Source of the DNA: Stictocephala bisonia
Taxonomy: Eukaryota > Arthropoda > Insecta > Hemiptera > Membracidae
Length of the DNA stretch: 64,000 nt
Assembly (NCBI GenBank): GCA_035578905.1
Contig: JAQJVL010000150.1
Span: 1,697,949-1,761,948, forward strand
Direction: 5' to 3'
Part shown: piece by piece, positions 25,001-37,000 of the stretch
Layout: each line of letters starts with the position of its first letter
Position numbering within the stretch: position 1 is the stretch's first letter
Program-made: the position numbers and the translations under genes
The notes under the pieces: generated by a model
Databases searched by the model: none
Told to the model about the DNA's origin: nothing
The model's input: only the letters and a program-made list of their open reading frames with translations

Positions 25001-28000
25001 TTCAAGTTTTGTATCAATATAACAAAGAGGTTTTATGTTTTGCCAATTATATGACTAATATTAACTGTTGAAGTGACAGGGGATCAGCTTATAGATTTAA
25101 TTTATAACTTCCTACTATGAAAAAATATTCAAAATCTTATATAAAACAATTGATTTTAAACATATATCAAATGGTGATTTTTAATTGTTTGTATTCCTCG
25201 TCCTTTTAATTTGAAAGCCAGACAGTATATATACGAGGTATAGTCAAAAAAAGTTCCCGGAATTGGTTGAAATATGTTTATTGGACAAAGATAAAATCTT
25301 ACAAACCTATATTCCTTCAAAATACTCTTCTCCTACAACAATACACCTGTCCCTTCGATCATACAGATGTATCATAAACACTTTTGACGCTTATTTTTTT
25401 AAATGTATTTCAATTCTTTTATTGCATTTTTACTGACAGCTTTAGCACCTGCAAATGATTTCCTTTTATCGTTTTTACTGTGTGAACAGTAACATGAGGT
25501 CAAGGGAATATGGAGGATGTTCTAACGCGGTGCTTGACTTGGTAGTTATGTACTAACAAGAATCGATGTGCAGGAGTATCGTCATGCAGCAAAATCCAAT
25601 TGTTTTTGCTTATTTTTTAGGCTGTTTCCTCGTAATGGCATCTTGTAAGCACCTAAGAACTTTTGTGTGAATAAATTTACCTTATATGCGATATCTTCAA
25701 TTGTTATTCTTCAGTTTGCATGGACAGTTTGCGGAACTCGCTCAATGTTGTCATCTGTGGTTGCAGTCTAAGGGCGTCCACTACAAGAGTCATCTTCAAT
25801 GTTTATGTGACCTTCACGAAAACGTTTGTGTCTTTCGTAAAATTGGCTTTTCTTCATCACCTTAATTCCGTAAGCTTGAATTGACATTTTAAGTGTCCCA
25901 GAAGATGACTTTTGAAGTAAAAAAAACTAAATTTAATGTTTTTTAGCTGTTCATTAAATAAATTTTCAAAACGCGGCAATTTAAACATACAAATACACAA
26001 TAAATTGCTCTCCCCGGAGGAACAGTGGTGGCTGGACGATACTCACGCTACCTATATCCCTTCTCCAGGAGTAGTACTAACTGATAGATGACAAAATTCC
26101 GTCTGGCAACCACGCTGTGTGTCTCTAGACATCAATTTCAGGAACTTTTTGACTGTACCTCGTATATATACTTATACTACTCGTATATATAACTATACCT
26201 CGTCGGCACTGGTGGCGCAGTGCTGTAACCCAGCTACATTAGGGTGGGCCGAAAAACATTTTTATTTTTTTTTTTAGTTGTAATACCACGGAAAACTTGC
26301 AAAATAATAATAGAAAAAATATATAAAAATTTTTTAAAAATCGGTTAACATCTTCCGGTTGCGCATCGGCCTTAAAGTTTGTATTTTTTTGAAAAAAAGT
26401 TCATTTTTTCAAAAATTGAAAAAAACATTATTTTTAAATTTTTTGCAATGTAATAGTTTGTAATATCTTAACGTAGAGCCTGAAAACACAGTGTTTAAAT
26501 TTGGATTAGATTGCTTCATATCTTCCGGTCACGCAAAAGCTAAAAAATATTCAAAAATACTGGAAATTTCACATTTTTACAATTTTTTTCAGGTCCAAAT
26601 TTCATTATTTTTTTTCGTAATAGTTACAGTATTTTTATTTTAGATTAAAACAACACTGTCTTTAAATTTGTCGTGATAAAATTAACATCTTCCAGTCGCG
26701 CAACAGCTTAGAAACTGTCGTGTACAGTGTTCGAAACAGGCTGGGAGGAAACTTTACATGGCGCGGCAACGACCTTGGCTGGCGCTCCCCCTCCGCTGAC
26801 ACTCCTACTCTGTTCCGAGCATCACACCACCTGTCTCCGGCCGCCATTGTTCTTTGTCACTTGTCAGTCTGCATTTGTTAGTGTTGTGCTCGCTACATCT
26901 TTCTGCTAGGCAACACAGTCCATTCTCGCTGGTTTCATTGGAGACTTTTTGTCATCGTTTTGTGCTGTGTGTTGACTGTTGATTGACTGTGGTGTGGGTA
27001 GTGTGGGCAACAAAACGGTTACTTGTACGTAATGGCTGCATCGAAGAAAGTAATCACACGACAAGCATTCGACTGCCCAATATTTGGTACCCCTAAAGAC
27101 TTACCAACAAATAAGCTACCTACAAGTGATGACATACTTCGGTGCTGTTTCCAAGTAAGATATAATTTGGCCATTGAAATTAATAACACTAGCGTTAGTT
27201 TCAAGCAAGTCACGCAAATAGTCACTAACAAATTGATTACCCTGTATCAAAAAGCATCAATCCCTACGGTTACGGACAAACGAATCGCACAGCTCATTAC
27301 AGCATTGCATGATAAGTACTACAAAATCAAAAAATCTTACAATCGTGACAAAAACAAAGAATCATTTAAAAACCAAGTAAATGATTTCAAACAAAAATGT
27401 TCAACACTTTTTGATATTGCTGCTTGCAAATGCTTAATTTCTGTTAACTGTACCTGTAAGAAAACGCCAAACCTGTGCCAGTGCGAGGTTACAATTGATT
27501 GCAGCTGTGAACGATCAAAAAAAATACCCCTGATTGAACTAAGATTTCTTTACCTAACGAGAGTACACAAAATAGGAAAAATTGGTACACTAGACCTAAA
27601 TGAAACAAAAAAGCTCAAAAAAACATTGGAAAGGAAGGTACGTGACGATCACACTTCTGTAACGAATGTAGCAAAACCATCATGCACAAACACTCATTCC
27701 GACTCAAATGTAGAGGAGATTGATGATGAAAGCCATCATATTCCTAGTACGGACAGTGATAGTGACCTGGATTATACCGATAGAAGAATAAAACCTACTA
27801 AGCCTGTTTGGCAGATGAGATTAAAATTGAAATCTACTGCAGTACTAAGTAGCCGTTATGGGGTTTCTGATCGCGCCACTGCGGCGATCGCATCAAGTGT
27901 TTTGCATGACTTTGGCGTTGTTACAGATTCCGATTCCTCCCATGTTATTGATAAAAACAAAATAAGAAGGGAAAAGCAAAATGCTATGACTGAACTATGT

Positions 28001-31000
28001 AGTGAATCAGACGAACTTCCACTTTTAGGTCTATATTTAGATGGACGTAAAGACGACACTTTGACAATAGAACAGGCTCATTCAAAACGATTTCGTAGGG
28101 TTATTAAAGAAGAGCATTACTCTTTGATCAAAGAGCCTGGCTCAGTCTACGTTGGTCACATTACTCCTGATTCGGGAAACTCTGAACAAATTCTCAAGTC
28201 TCTAATTTATTATCTGGGTGAGCATAGAATTTCGCTTGACAATCTAATGGTCGTTGGATGTGACGGTACTGCCGTCAACACAGGATTAAAAGGTGGCCTG
28301 ATTCGCCGAGTTGAAATTTATTTAAAGAAACCTGTACAATGGGCAATTTGCCTCCTCCATTTCAATGAGTTGCCATTCCGGCACCTGTACGAGCACTTGG
28401 ATGGCAAGACAACCGGGCCTAGTACTTCTAGAGGGCCAATCGGTGAAAAACTAGTTGACTGCCAAAAACTGCCGGTGGTTAACTTCAAGAGTATTAGTTG
28501 TCAGATTCCAGAGGTAGACAGAAACGTGCTTAGCAAAGACCAACAATACCTGCTTGATATTTCAACTGCAATACAATCTGGAACCTGTAAAGGAGATTTG
28601 GCTCTGCGAGATCCTGGACAATTATCACATGCGAGGTGGTTGACTAAAGCCAATAGAACTTTGCGATTGTACGTGAGTGAAGAAAGCCCATCAGCTGAAC
28701 TTCAAGAACTTGTTTCATTTATTTTGAAATCCTACATGCCAATTTGGTTTGCTATCAAAAAAAGTAAACACTTTGCAGACGGCCCAAAACTTGTTTACCA
28801 AGCAATTGAATCCACCAGATATTTGCCAGAACCTTTGCTCAAAGTTGTCGAACCAGTGATCGAGCGAAATGGGTTTTTCGCCCATCCTGAACATTTGCTG
28901 TTGACCATGATTGAGGATGATAATAAGGACATCAGACAGCTAGGACTTCGCAGAATCCTGAAGGCGAGAAAAATAGATTCTCAAAGAAAGACAGTAAGGA
29001 CGTTCACGCCTCCAAAAATAAATTTTCAAGCGAAAGTTTACTTTGATATTGTAAACTGGATGAGCTGTGAACTATCTTCCCCCCCTCTGTTGGCCAACAT
29101 CAGTGATGACGAAATAAAATCTTACATTAACAGTGACTCTATCCCTGACTGGAATACCAATTACAAGGAGTTACCAGTACACACACAGGCCGTGGAACGC
29201 TGTGTTAAGCTTGTAACGGAAGCATCGGGTAAAGTTTGTGGAGCTGAAGCAAGAGATGGATTTATCAGAAGCACCCTATTGTCCAGATCAGCCATGCCAG
29301 AATTCAAGAGCAAGTGTGTTTTTAAAGTGCCCTCGGCTAAAAAATAGAGACATTGATTAAGCCAATGGAATGAATATTTTAATAACTTGATTATTGCAGC
29401 TTTTTAAAATGTAGAGGAAGTTTATAAGTTCCATGGTCGTTGTTATTACCACCCAATATGTCTCACAAAACATAACTTTGTTTTTTAGGTACCAATTGTG
29501 TATAAAAATTAGGTCATTGCGCGACTGGAAGATGTGAATTTTATAACGCCAAATTAAAAGATAGTGTTCTTCTAAGCTAAAATAAAAATATCGTAACTAT
29601 TACGAAAAAAAAAATTAAATTAGGACTTTCCAAAAAATCATTAAAAAGTGAAATTTTCAATATTTTGGTATGTTTTGGAGCTTTTGCGCGACTGGAAGAT
29701 ATTAAGCAATCTAATCCAAATTAAAACACTGTATTTTTAGGCCCCACATTAAGATATTACAAACTATTACGTTGCAAAAAAATATAAAATATGGTTTTTT
29801 CAATTTTTGAAAAAATGAACTTTTTTTCACAAAAATACAAACTTTAAGGCCGGTGCGCGACCGGAAGTTGTTAACCGATTAAAAAAAAAATTTTATATAT
29901 TTTTTCCTAATAATATTTTGCAAGTTTTCCGTGGTATTACAACTAAAAAAAAAAAAAAATTGTTTTTCGGCCCACCCTAAGCTACATGGGGACAAAGTGT
30001 TTGGGAGATTGTAGGCGATAGGTTGGATGCTCGGTCCTCTTAATACCGACATGGCGTCCGCTTGGTGGTTGTTATCGGCGTGGACACTACTAGAGAAGTC
30101 TGGGGTGTCCATGTTGGGTGGTAATCATTGTGCGGATGTTGTGTGGGGGAGATAACTGAGCATCAGGCTTGTCAATTAGCTGAAAATCAGACCAGCACTA
30201 CGTGGTTCGGATTCCTCGTAAAGCTGTAGGTCCCTTAGTTGCCCTGGCTGTTGGGCTATTAATAAATTGCCCTTTCTGAGGAACAGTTGAACTCAGTTAG
30301 TAACCAGACTACACTCATCTACACTCATCCTACACTCATAAAACCATTCATATTCGCCTTAAAATACGCACAACGTTGTTTCGGCGTCTCATATGTAAGA
30401 ATATAAAAAGATCAATATCGGTAATTCTGCACTATTACTTAGTCAACTTCAAATCTTTTCATACTTTGATAATACATTTTTGGGATGCTAAATATCAATA
30501 TTTACTAAACATTAGGTGTCTGAATTAGTATCATTAGTATATACTGAGGCCGCCTGTATACATCGCTCTACGGCAGTTGTAGTTAGGTTAGGTTATCATA
30601 GCCTATTGTCGAATATGTTTTTACAAATTCCAATGACTTAAAAGCGGTTAGCGACAGTGAAAATAAGTTATTACAGATTCATTCTACAATATAATAACCT
30701 AACGTAACCATAACTGCTGTGGCATGATGGTCCTAAATGTAAGTAATAACACGTGGTCTTTAAACCTTCTTATTCTTTACAACGTGAACGATGGCTTTCC
30801 AACACTTGATTTTCATTTTTCTAACTAAGTGAGGACTACCACAGCATCATATAAAAATATGAAAAGATTAGAAGTTGACTAAGTAATAGTGCAGAATTAC
30901 CTCAAAATCATTTATACGCCATGAGACAAAAATGACTCAAGATACAGTATTTTAGGTTAGGTTAACACTTTAGCTGCCGTGTCAGTACAGTATGCCCTAC

Positions 31001-34000
31001 AGAGCTCTTTGTCTCAGCTAGATGCTGCCGGGCCACTATGCTCGACATTATTTCTCAACAACCTTTTGGTTTTTTTTTTTTTTTTTATTGTTACACAACT
31101 GGTCTTGCTTTCTTAAAAAAAATCAATTACATTTTATTGTACTGCAAGCACCATACTATTTACAGAGCAAATTTTGAAGTTTTTGGTTTGTTACAAAGTT
31201 GTTCATAAAACTTGAAATTTTGGCAGGTTCTACGAGCTATTTGTCGGGAGTATAGACCCGACAGACTTATTTAGTGAATTTTGGTATTGAAATAACTAAT
31301 ACATATTGAATACTGGATTGTTTTCATCATTCAGTCACTGTAGCCAAACCAGGAAAACAAATTCACCTCAAAATGTGTCAGGCCGATATGTCCGACAGAG
31401 TTTTTTATGTGCTGTAAAACTGTGTGGGGCCAATACTCCCAACATGTTTATATACATATAATGTCTATGTATGTAGTATTTCTATACTCAGAAATAGTAA
31501 TATAGTAAAAATAATGCATCGTTGTTTTAAAATTTGCATAACAATTTTCGACAATTTAGAGCAAAAATAATTATATTAAGGATGGCAGCTAACGTGTTAA
31601 AGGGCACTAGGCCAGGAAATAGTATTTTAGGAGAGATAGGGCATCAGTACACTTACCTTAGAAGACAAGTCCACTAACACTACAGTAGAAATAAACAAAT
31701 ACAAAAGAATCATATTTGCACAAATTATCTATACCACTGGCACACTCTTCAGGTGAGTAGAGATAGTGAGAGAGGCAAGAAGAAAGTGCCAGTGGCACAG
31801 ACAATTTGTGCAAATGTGATTCTTAAATTGTATTTGTTTACTACTATTATTGTGTTACTGGACTTGTCTTCTAAGGTAAGTTTGGAGATGTCTTATCTCT
31901 CCTTAAATACTAATTAAGATAAAGTATTGCAATTGGCTTCGTGATTAGATGTACAATTTTTTATATACTATGAAATGTACAAAATTACTCTTGACTAAAT
32001 AAAAAAAAAAAACTAATACCTTAATTTAGTTAAAATAACTATAATAAAAATGCTATAATTATTAAAATCTCGTGTATATGTTATAAGGAGGTGGGAACGA
32101 GAAGAAGTATGGCCAGCAGAGAGTGTGGGGCACTGTGGGGTTTGGCCTGAGTGCCCTGTTGGGTGGTTTCTGTATAGACTGGTGGTCAGGCTCGGAAACT
32201 GTCAAGGACTACAGTCCCGCCTTTCTCATCGCCGTGGTCTTCACCTCCGTGGACATGCTGTGCTGTGCCAAGCTCAAGGTGAGTTTTATTGTGTATATAA
32301 TCACTGATGTTTCTGGTGAAATGAAATTTTGCTACCACAAATCCTATAGCAACAAACTATAACCATACTCCATCCGTTATCCCAAGTAGTCGTCTTCTTA
32401 CACTATGAGTTGCCCATACAAAGTGGGCAGTCAGTTATTGTGAACAAAACAAGAAATTTTATTCCAACCCTAATTATTTCTAAGATATACAGTTTTATAA
32501 AGTGAAAAGAAAATAAGCTAGTACAAATGGGTCAAGTTATTAATTGTGCATAATAATAACGTGATAATAATTTTCAAATTTTGTTGCTGGAGTGTTAAAA
32601 ATGTACTTCCAAAAACTGATACATTTTTATGAGACTGATACGTAGCATTGAAGAGAAAAATCCAGACAACATTCCTAACTGCCAGGGTTAAAAATAGAGA
32701 AATATTTGGCAATCAATTACTAAATGTTGCAACAGTTTTATATCCCACCACTCCCACATGTTTTATCATTTAGCTTTGTATAAATACATGCCTTGAAACA
32801 ATAAAAAATTACAAGAGAGATATCTTGCACAAGTCCATAAACAATCTGGCAATGGGACCATGAACTGTACTGCTACATTGACTGCTCCACTCCAACCCAA
32901 ACCCTACAAGCACTGATGACACAGATTGTGGTTAGAGAACTTAGCTTATGAAAATATACTCAGGGTATTACAGCAATATGTAACAATTTCTTGAAACTAA
33001 TACAGTTTTATTAGTTTTTAAATTTAAATTAAACATTATTATTGTTTAGTATTGGTGGGTTAAATGGGTTTCAAGCAAGTAATATAAATGTTTACATTTT
33101 ATGTGTAATGTTTGTGTAAAACAGCTCATAATTAAAGCAGTTTTCTATTCTTACGCTTATTTTAAAATTTAAAAATATTTACAGGTTAAAGAGATAATGT
33201 TAAATTAGTTGAGAGTAACTAAACATATTTCTTAGTAACTCTACCTTACTATGAAGATCTTAGTTTCCCGACTCTAGAACATGCAATGTATTATTGTCTT
33301 TTCATAAGAAGCTCATGACTAGATCTAAAATGCACAAATTGACTCAAAAAGTGTATTGTGGTTTAAAGTTCAACATATGATGCTGTCTTTCCCTAAAAAA
33401 CATGTTTTTTCTTCGGAAACAGTTTTATTTTATTTTTTTCAGGGGTTGATGTCTGTATTAATAAATGCACGTATATTCAAATGACATATTAAATAATAAA
33501 ATAAGTTAAAATTTCAACTTTGTTAATTAGTGAAACGATATAGATCCTGTCATTAATTATCAATAAGTATTTTGCTGAATGTGTAAAATACTACCTAATT
33601 TTTAGCGTTTTGTAAATCTGTTAATAAAACATTACGGATATACTAAACATACATCAAGAATATGTAGTAGATATTTTGATCTTTCTGAAATTTTAGTGTC
33701 TAGTTTTTTTGTAATTCCTAAGTTTTAACAGTTCAAAAGAGTAGTTTACACATTTTTTTTAGTTCCAAGGTAGCCAAAATGTGCAGAATTCAATCAAACA
33801 AAATCGAAAATCCTGTATATAAAATAACTGTTTTAAATAGAAAATGTAACTTTGTTATCATAAACCAGAGTTACATTTTTTAAATTAGTAAAATAGTTAT
33901 TAAAAATAAGCACTTATGCAGCAAACAAAATCTTAACATCTAAATTATTATCGTATAAAACAAAATTAAAAGTATCTAAAACTACAATCAGACCGATTCT

Positions 34001-37000
34001 TTTACATGGTGCAGAGACGTGGGTATTTGACAAAAAAGCAGAAAGGAAACTAATAACCTTTGAAAATAAGATCATGAGAAAAATTGTTGGACCTAACAAA
34101 TTTAGGAGGCACGTGAAGAACTAAATCCAACCAAGAAATTAGCAATATTTATAAATCCTCTAACATTGTCGCTGAATCCAAAAGCAGAAGAATGAGATGG
34201 ACGGGGTATGTATTAAGAAGAGAAGTCTAAATTTAATAAAAGAAATATGGAGGAGCAATCCAACAGGAAGGAGGCCCCGGGAACATTAAAAAAAAGCGAT
34301 GGAAAGGCCAAGTAAAGATAGATCTGTGGAAGCTTGGAGGAACAGAAGACGATACTATGGACAGGGAGAGATGGAGGTGACTTGTTGATGAGGCCAAATA
34401 CCACCTTGGGTATTCATAGCCATGGGAGTAATTAAGTAAGTAAAAAAAGTAAGCGTGACAGATGTTTCTAATCACAGTAATACAGGTCTCAACTGTTTCA
34501 TAGTTCAGTCATAGACAAAATTCCTACATACAAGTTTATCAAATCATCTTTATTTTGTATTGACCATTCATGAATATAGTGTCACACTTTTAAAACCATT
34601 ATGTAAAATCTATAAAATACCTTATAGTCTAAGGCATCTAGTTTATAATGTGGTGTGAGAAGTCTTTCTAAGGCATGACAATGATTTTCCATCTTCTGGC
34701 AAGATCGCTTGACATATGGAAAAAGTTCAAGTGAGCTTAGACTGTCAGTTACATTGATTTGTCCAGTTTTTGATAGAAACATTAATGAGGGATGGAATGG
34801 TGTTTGAAATTGGTTCAGTTAGGTGATATTCCCGTTGGTAAAATGTCTCATAGAGGAAGTCCTTTTGGGGCCATCATTTATGTTCAACCCTTTGAATCCC
34901 GGACCCCCAAAAAAAGTTAGTGAACATTTTTCTCAAGACCAGTTTTACAAAGTACTGTTGAAAAACCCCAGACCTATTTTGACCAGTTTTGCAGGATTCC
35001 ACCTAAAATATCATATCTTTGAGGCACCAAAATGCTTACAGTAAGTTTGTCTACAAGGAAAAAATTAATATGCAAGTATTATATTGTTATTTTATACAAA
35101 AAAAGTTGAATTTATAAAAACAAAAATAAAAATACATTTGTAGTTTGATATTTTTTAGCACAAAAAACAAAGAAGAATTAACACGTGGGAACTCATTTTA
35201 TTATAAAGCACACATTATTGTCAACACATACAAAATAATCAGCTTTCTAACTCAAAAAATAATTATGTAAAAAAAATCGGCAAATATACCGTTCCATAAT
35301 ATCTTTTTTCACCATAAAAACATATTATAAAAGTAGAAGTATAGTTAGTTATCTTCAAAATGAGTTTTAAATAGAATGGAATGTTTTCACAGGTGTTTTT
35401 ATTTGGCAGGAAGTGATAAGCAGGGTCTGAAAAACAATGGTGGAGCTCAGATGTAATGGACTGGACTCTTGAAAAAAAACTGAATTGCATTAATTCCATG
35501 CTTTTGCTTGAGAATTACTATTCATTAATGTTATTTGTCTCTTTTGAGTGCTGATAAGCAAGTAGCCAGACTATGGGGGAATATTTTCTAAGATAATTTG
35601 TTTATCTCGTGGTCAAATTACGTACTGATAAGGAAGTGGCCAATCTACGCTGATATTTTCTGACAAAGATATATTGTTTATCTTATTGCCAGATATTGCC
35701 TGCTAGTCCTGTTTATCAACACTTATCACAACTGAAACATTCCTGATATGAAAGCTATCTCCCCCATTAGTTTTGCTGGGACCGGAACCGCAGAACCGAC
35801 ATATTCCATCGATAGAACCAACCCAACCCTAAAAACTATCACATAATATGTGTAACATACATATTTAGTGATAGTTATATACACTGTTAAAACAATATTT
35901 ATACACCACAAAATAAACAAACAGTGATCCAGTGAAGGTTACGGCCGACTACTGCATAGTGCGTTGTTGTTTGTTTACTTTGTTGGCGCTACGTCTACAG
36001 CCATAATCATTCTAATATTGACAGCTGTATGTATTCACTAGCTTTTTGGCAGTTTATATATAGTGAATGCTACAAGATGATTGTAAATTGATTATTAATG
36101 ATCTATACAACATAGTACCACCCCCTATTATGAAAATAAGCAAATTGGGAGTTATTTACGACCCCTCAAATCCCACTGGTGATATATCATCAGTGGGGTT
36201 TTTTCAACAGTTTTTTACCAACGACATATCGACGACCTGGGGTTTTTAGACAAAATAATTTACTGACTGTAAATGGGCGGCTGGGGTTTAAAGGGTTAAG
36301 TGATAAAACATTAAATAAGCGGTATATAAAGAGGTTCAGCATTTGACCTATTTTAAAGATGTTAATTGTTAACACTGCTCTTGAGAGAGATATTTTTTCC
36401 TGGAGAATACTTGATCTGCCCACCGTAGTCTACAGCCCCCCAGTGGTCGTCTCTACCTTGTGGAGTATTTTCTGACCCCATCCTTATTGTGGATTCCAGC
36501 TCCTTTCAGTTAACTTGGCCTTTTACTTTTAATTTGGGCAATAGTGTCAGGGTCTTGATAGAAATCTCTTAGTTCTCTATTAGTCCTTATTTTCCTAGGT
36601 CATAGACGGGGCCAAAATACATACATGTCCATACATTTCTAATGTTTGTAACCGTTACTCAAAGGCAATTTGAGGATGATAATACCTATTAATGGTTTCT
36701 GAAATTAACTTTTCACCGTTGTCTGAATTGATCAATGTGATGTAGTTTTGTAAATGTCTGTACATTTTGCAGTTACCTGAACTACCAAAATCCTCGAACA
36801 TCATGAAAGATGTAACGCATCTAGTAAAGAATCCTTCAATTGCAACATTTCTTGTGTTTGCTGCATTTCTGGGAATATGCGAAAGTTTCATCATATTTTT
36901 TTTATTCTGGTAAGTTTTATTTTGTCAGTCAGACTAATTTAATAATATTGTTAAATTATGCACTCAATCACCATTTAAGTTATGTTACATTAAATGGATG

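Larger units (their letters stand above)
26240..29979 (+). mobile_element. hAT-like autonomous transposon with 464-bp TIRs
   Basis: Bounded by TAGGGTGGGCCGAAAAACA at 26240 and its inverted copy ending at 29979, with a perfect 8-bp duplication AGCTACAT. The terminal inverted repeats extend about 464 bp (26240-26703 and 29517-29979) with scattered mismatches and small indels. Each holds three copies of an 18-bp motif. Between them is a single uninterrupted 771-codon gene. 8-bp duplications occur in hAT, P and Merlin elements; the protein landmarks favour hAT. TIRs this long are unusual for hAT. Confidence 0.93.
26203..30403 (+). mobile_element. SINE, long family (copy 2), split by nested transposon
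   Basis: The 5' part 26203-26239 and the 3' part 29980-30403 are together collinear with the SINE at 14148-14593. The 8-bp AGCTACAT at 26232-26239 is repeated at 29980-29987 as the target duplication of the nested element. Removing 26240-29987 restores an uninterrupted SINE, proving the order of insertion. Confidence 0.92.
24628..32090 (+). other. MFSD6-like intron 3, transposon cluster
   Basis: Largest intron. Holds a mariner relic (25234-26162), SINE copy 2 split by a hAT-like element (26203-30403), a foldback element (30420-30901), a TTAA-bounded element (30966-31596) and a hairpin element (31621-31911). The stretch 24628-25233 is plain AT-rich sequence. Confidence 0.8.
32279..36772 (+). 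other. MFSD6-like intron 4
   Basis: Contains an RTE-type LINE relic (33960-34430, plus strand), a TTAA-type element (34888-36295) and another RTE relic (36410-36605, minus strand). 32279-33959 is AT-rich without structure. Confidence 0.7.

Noticed and set aside
26727..26909. Small open frames upstream of the hAT-like gene
   Set aside because: They lie in the presumed leader, have no Kozak support and no domain.
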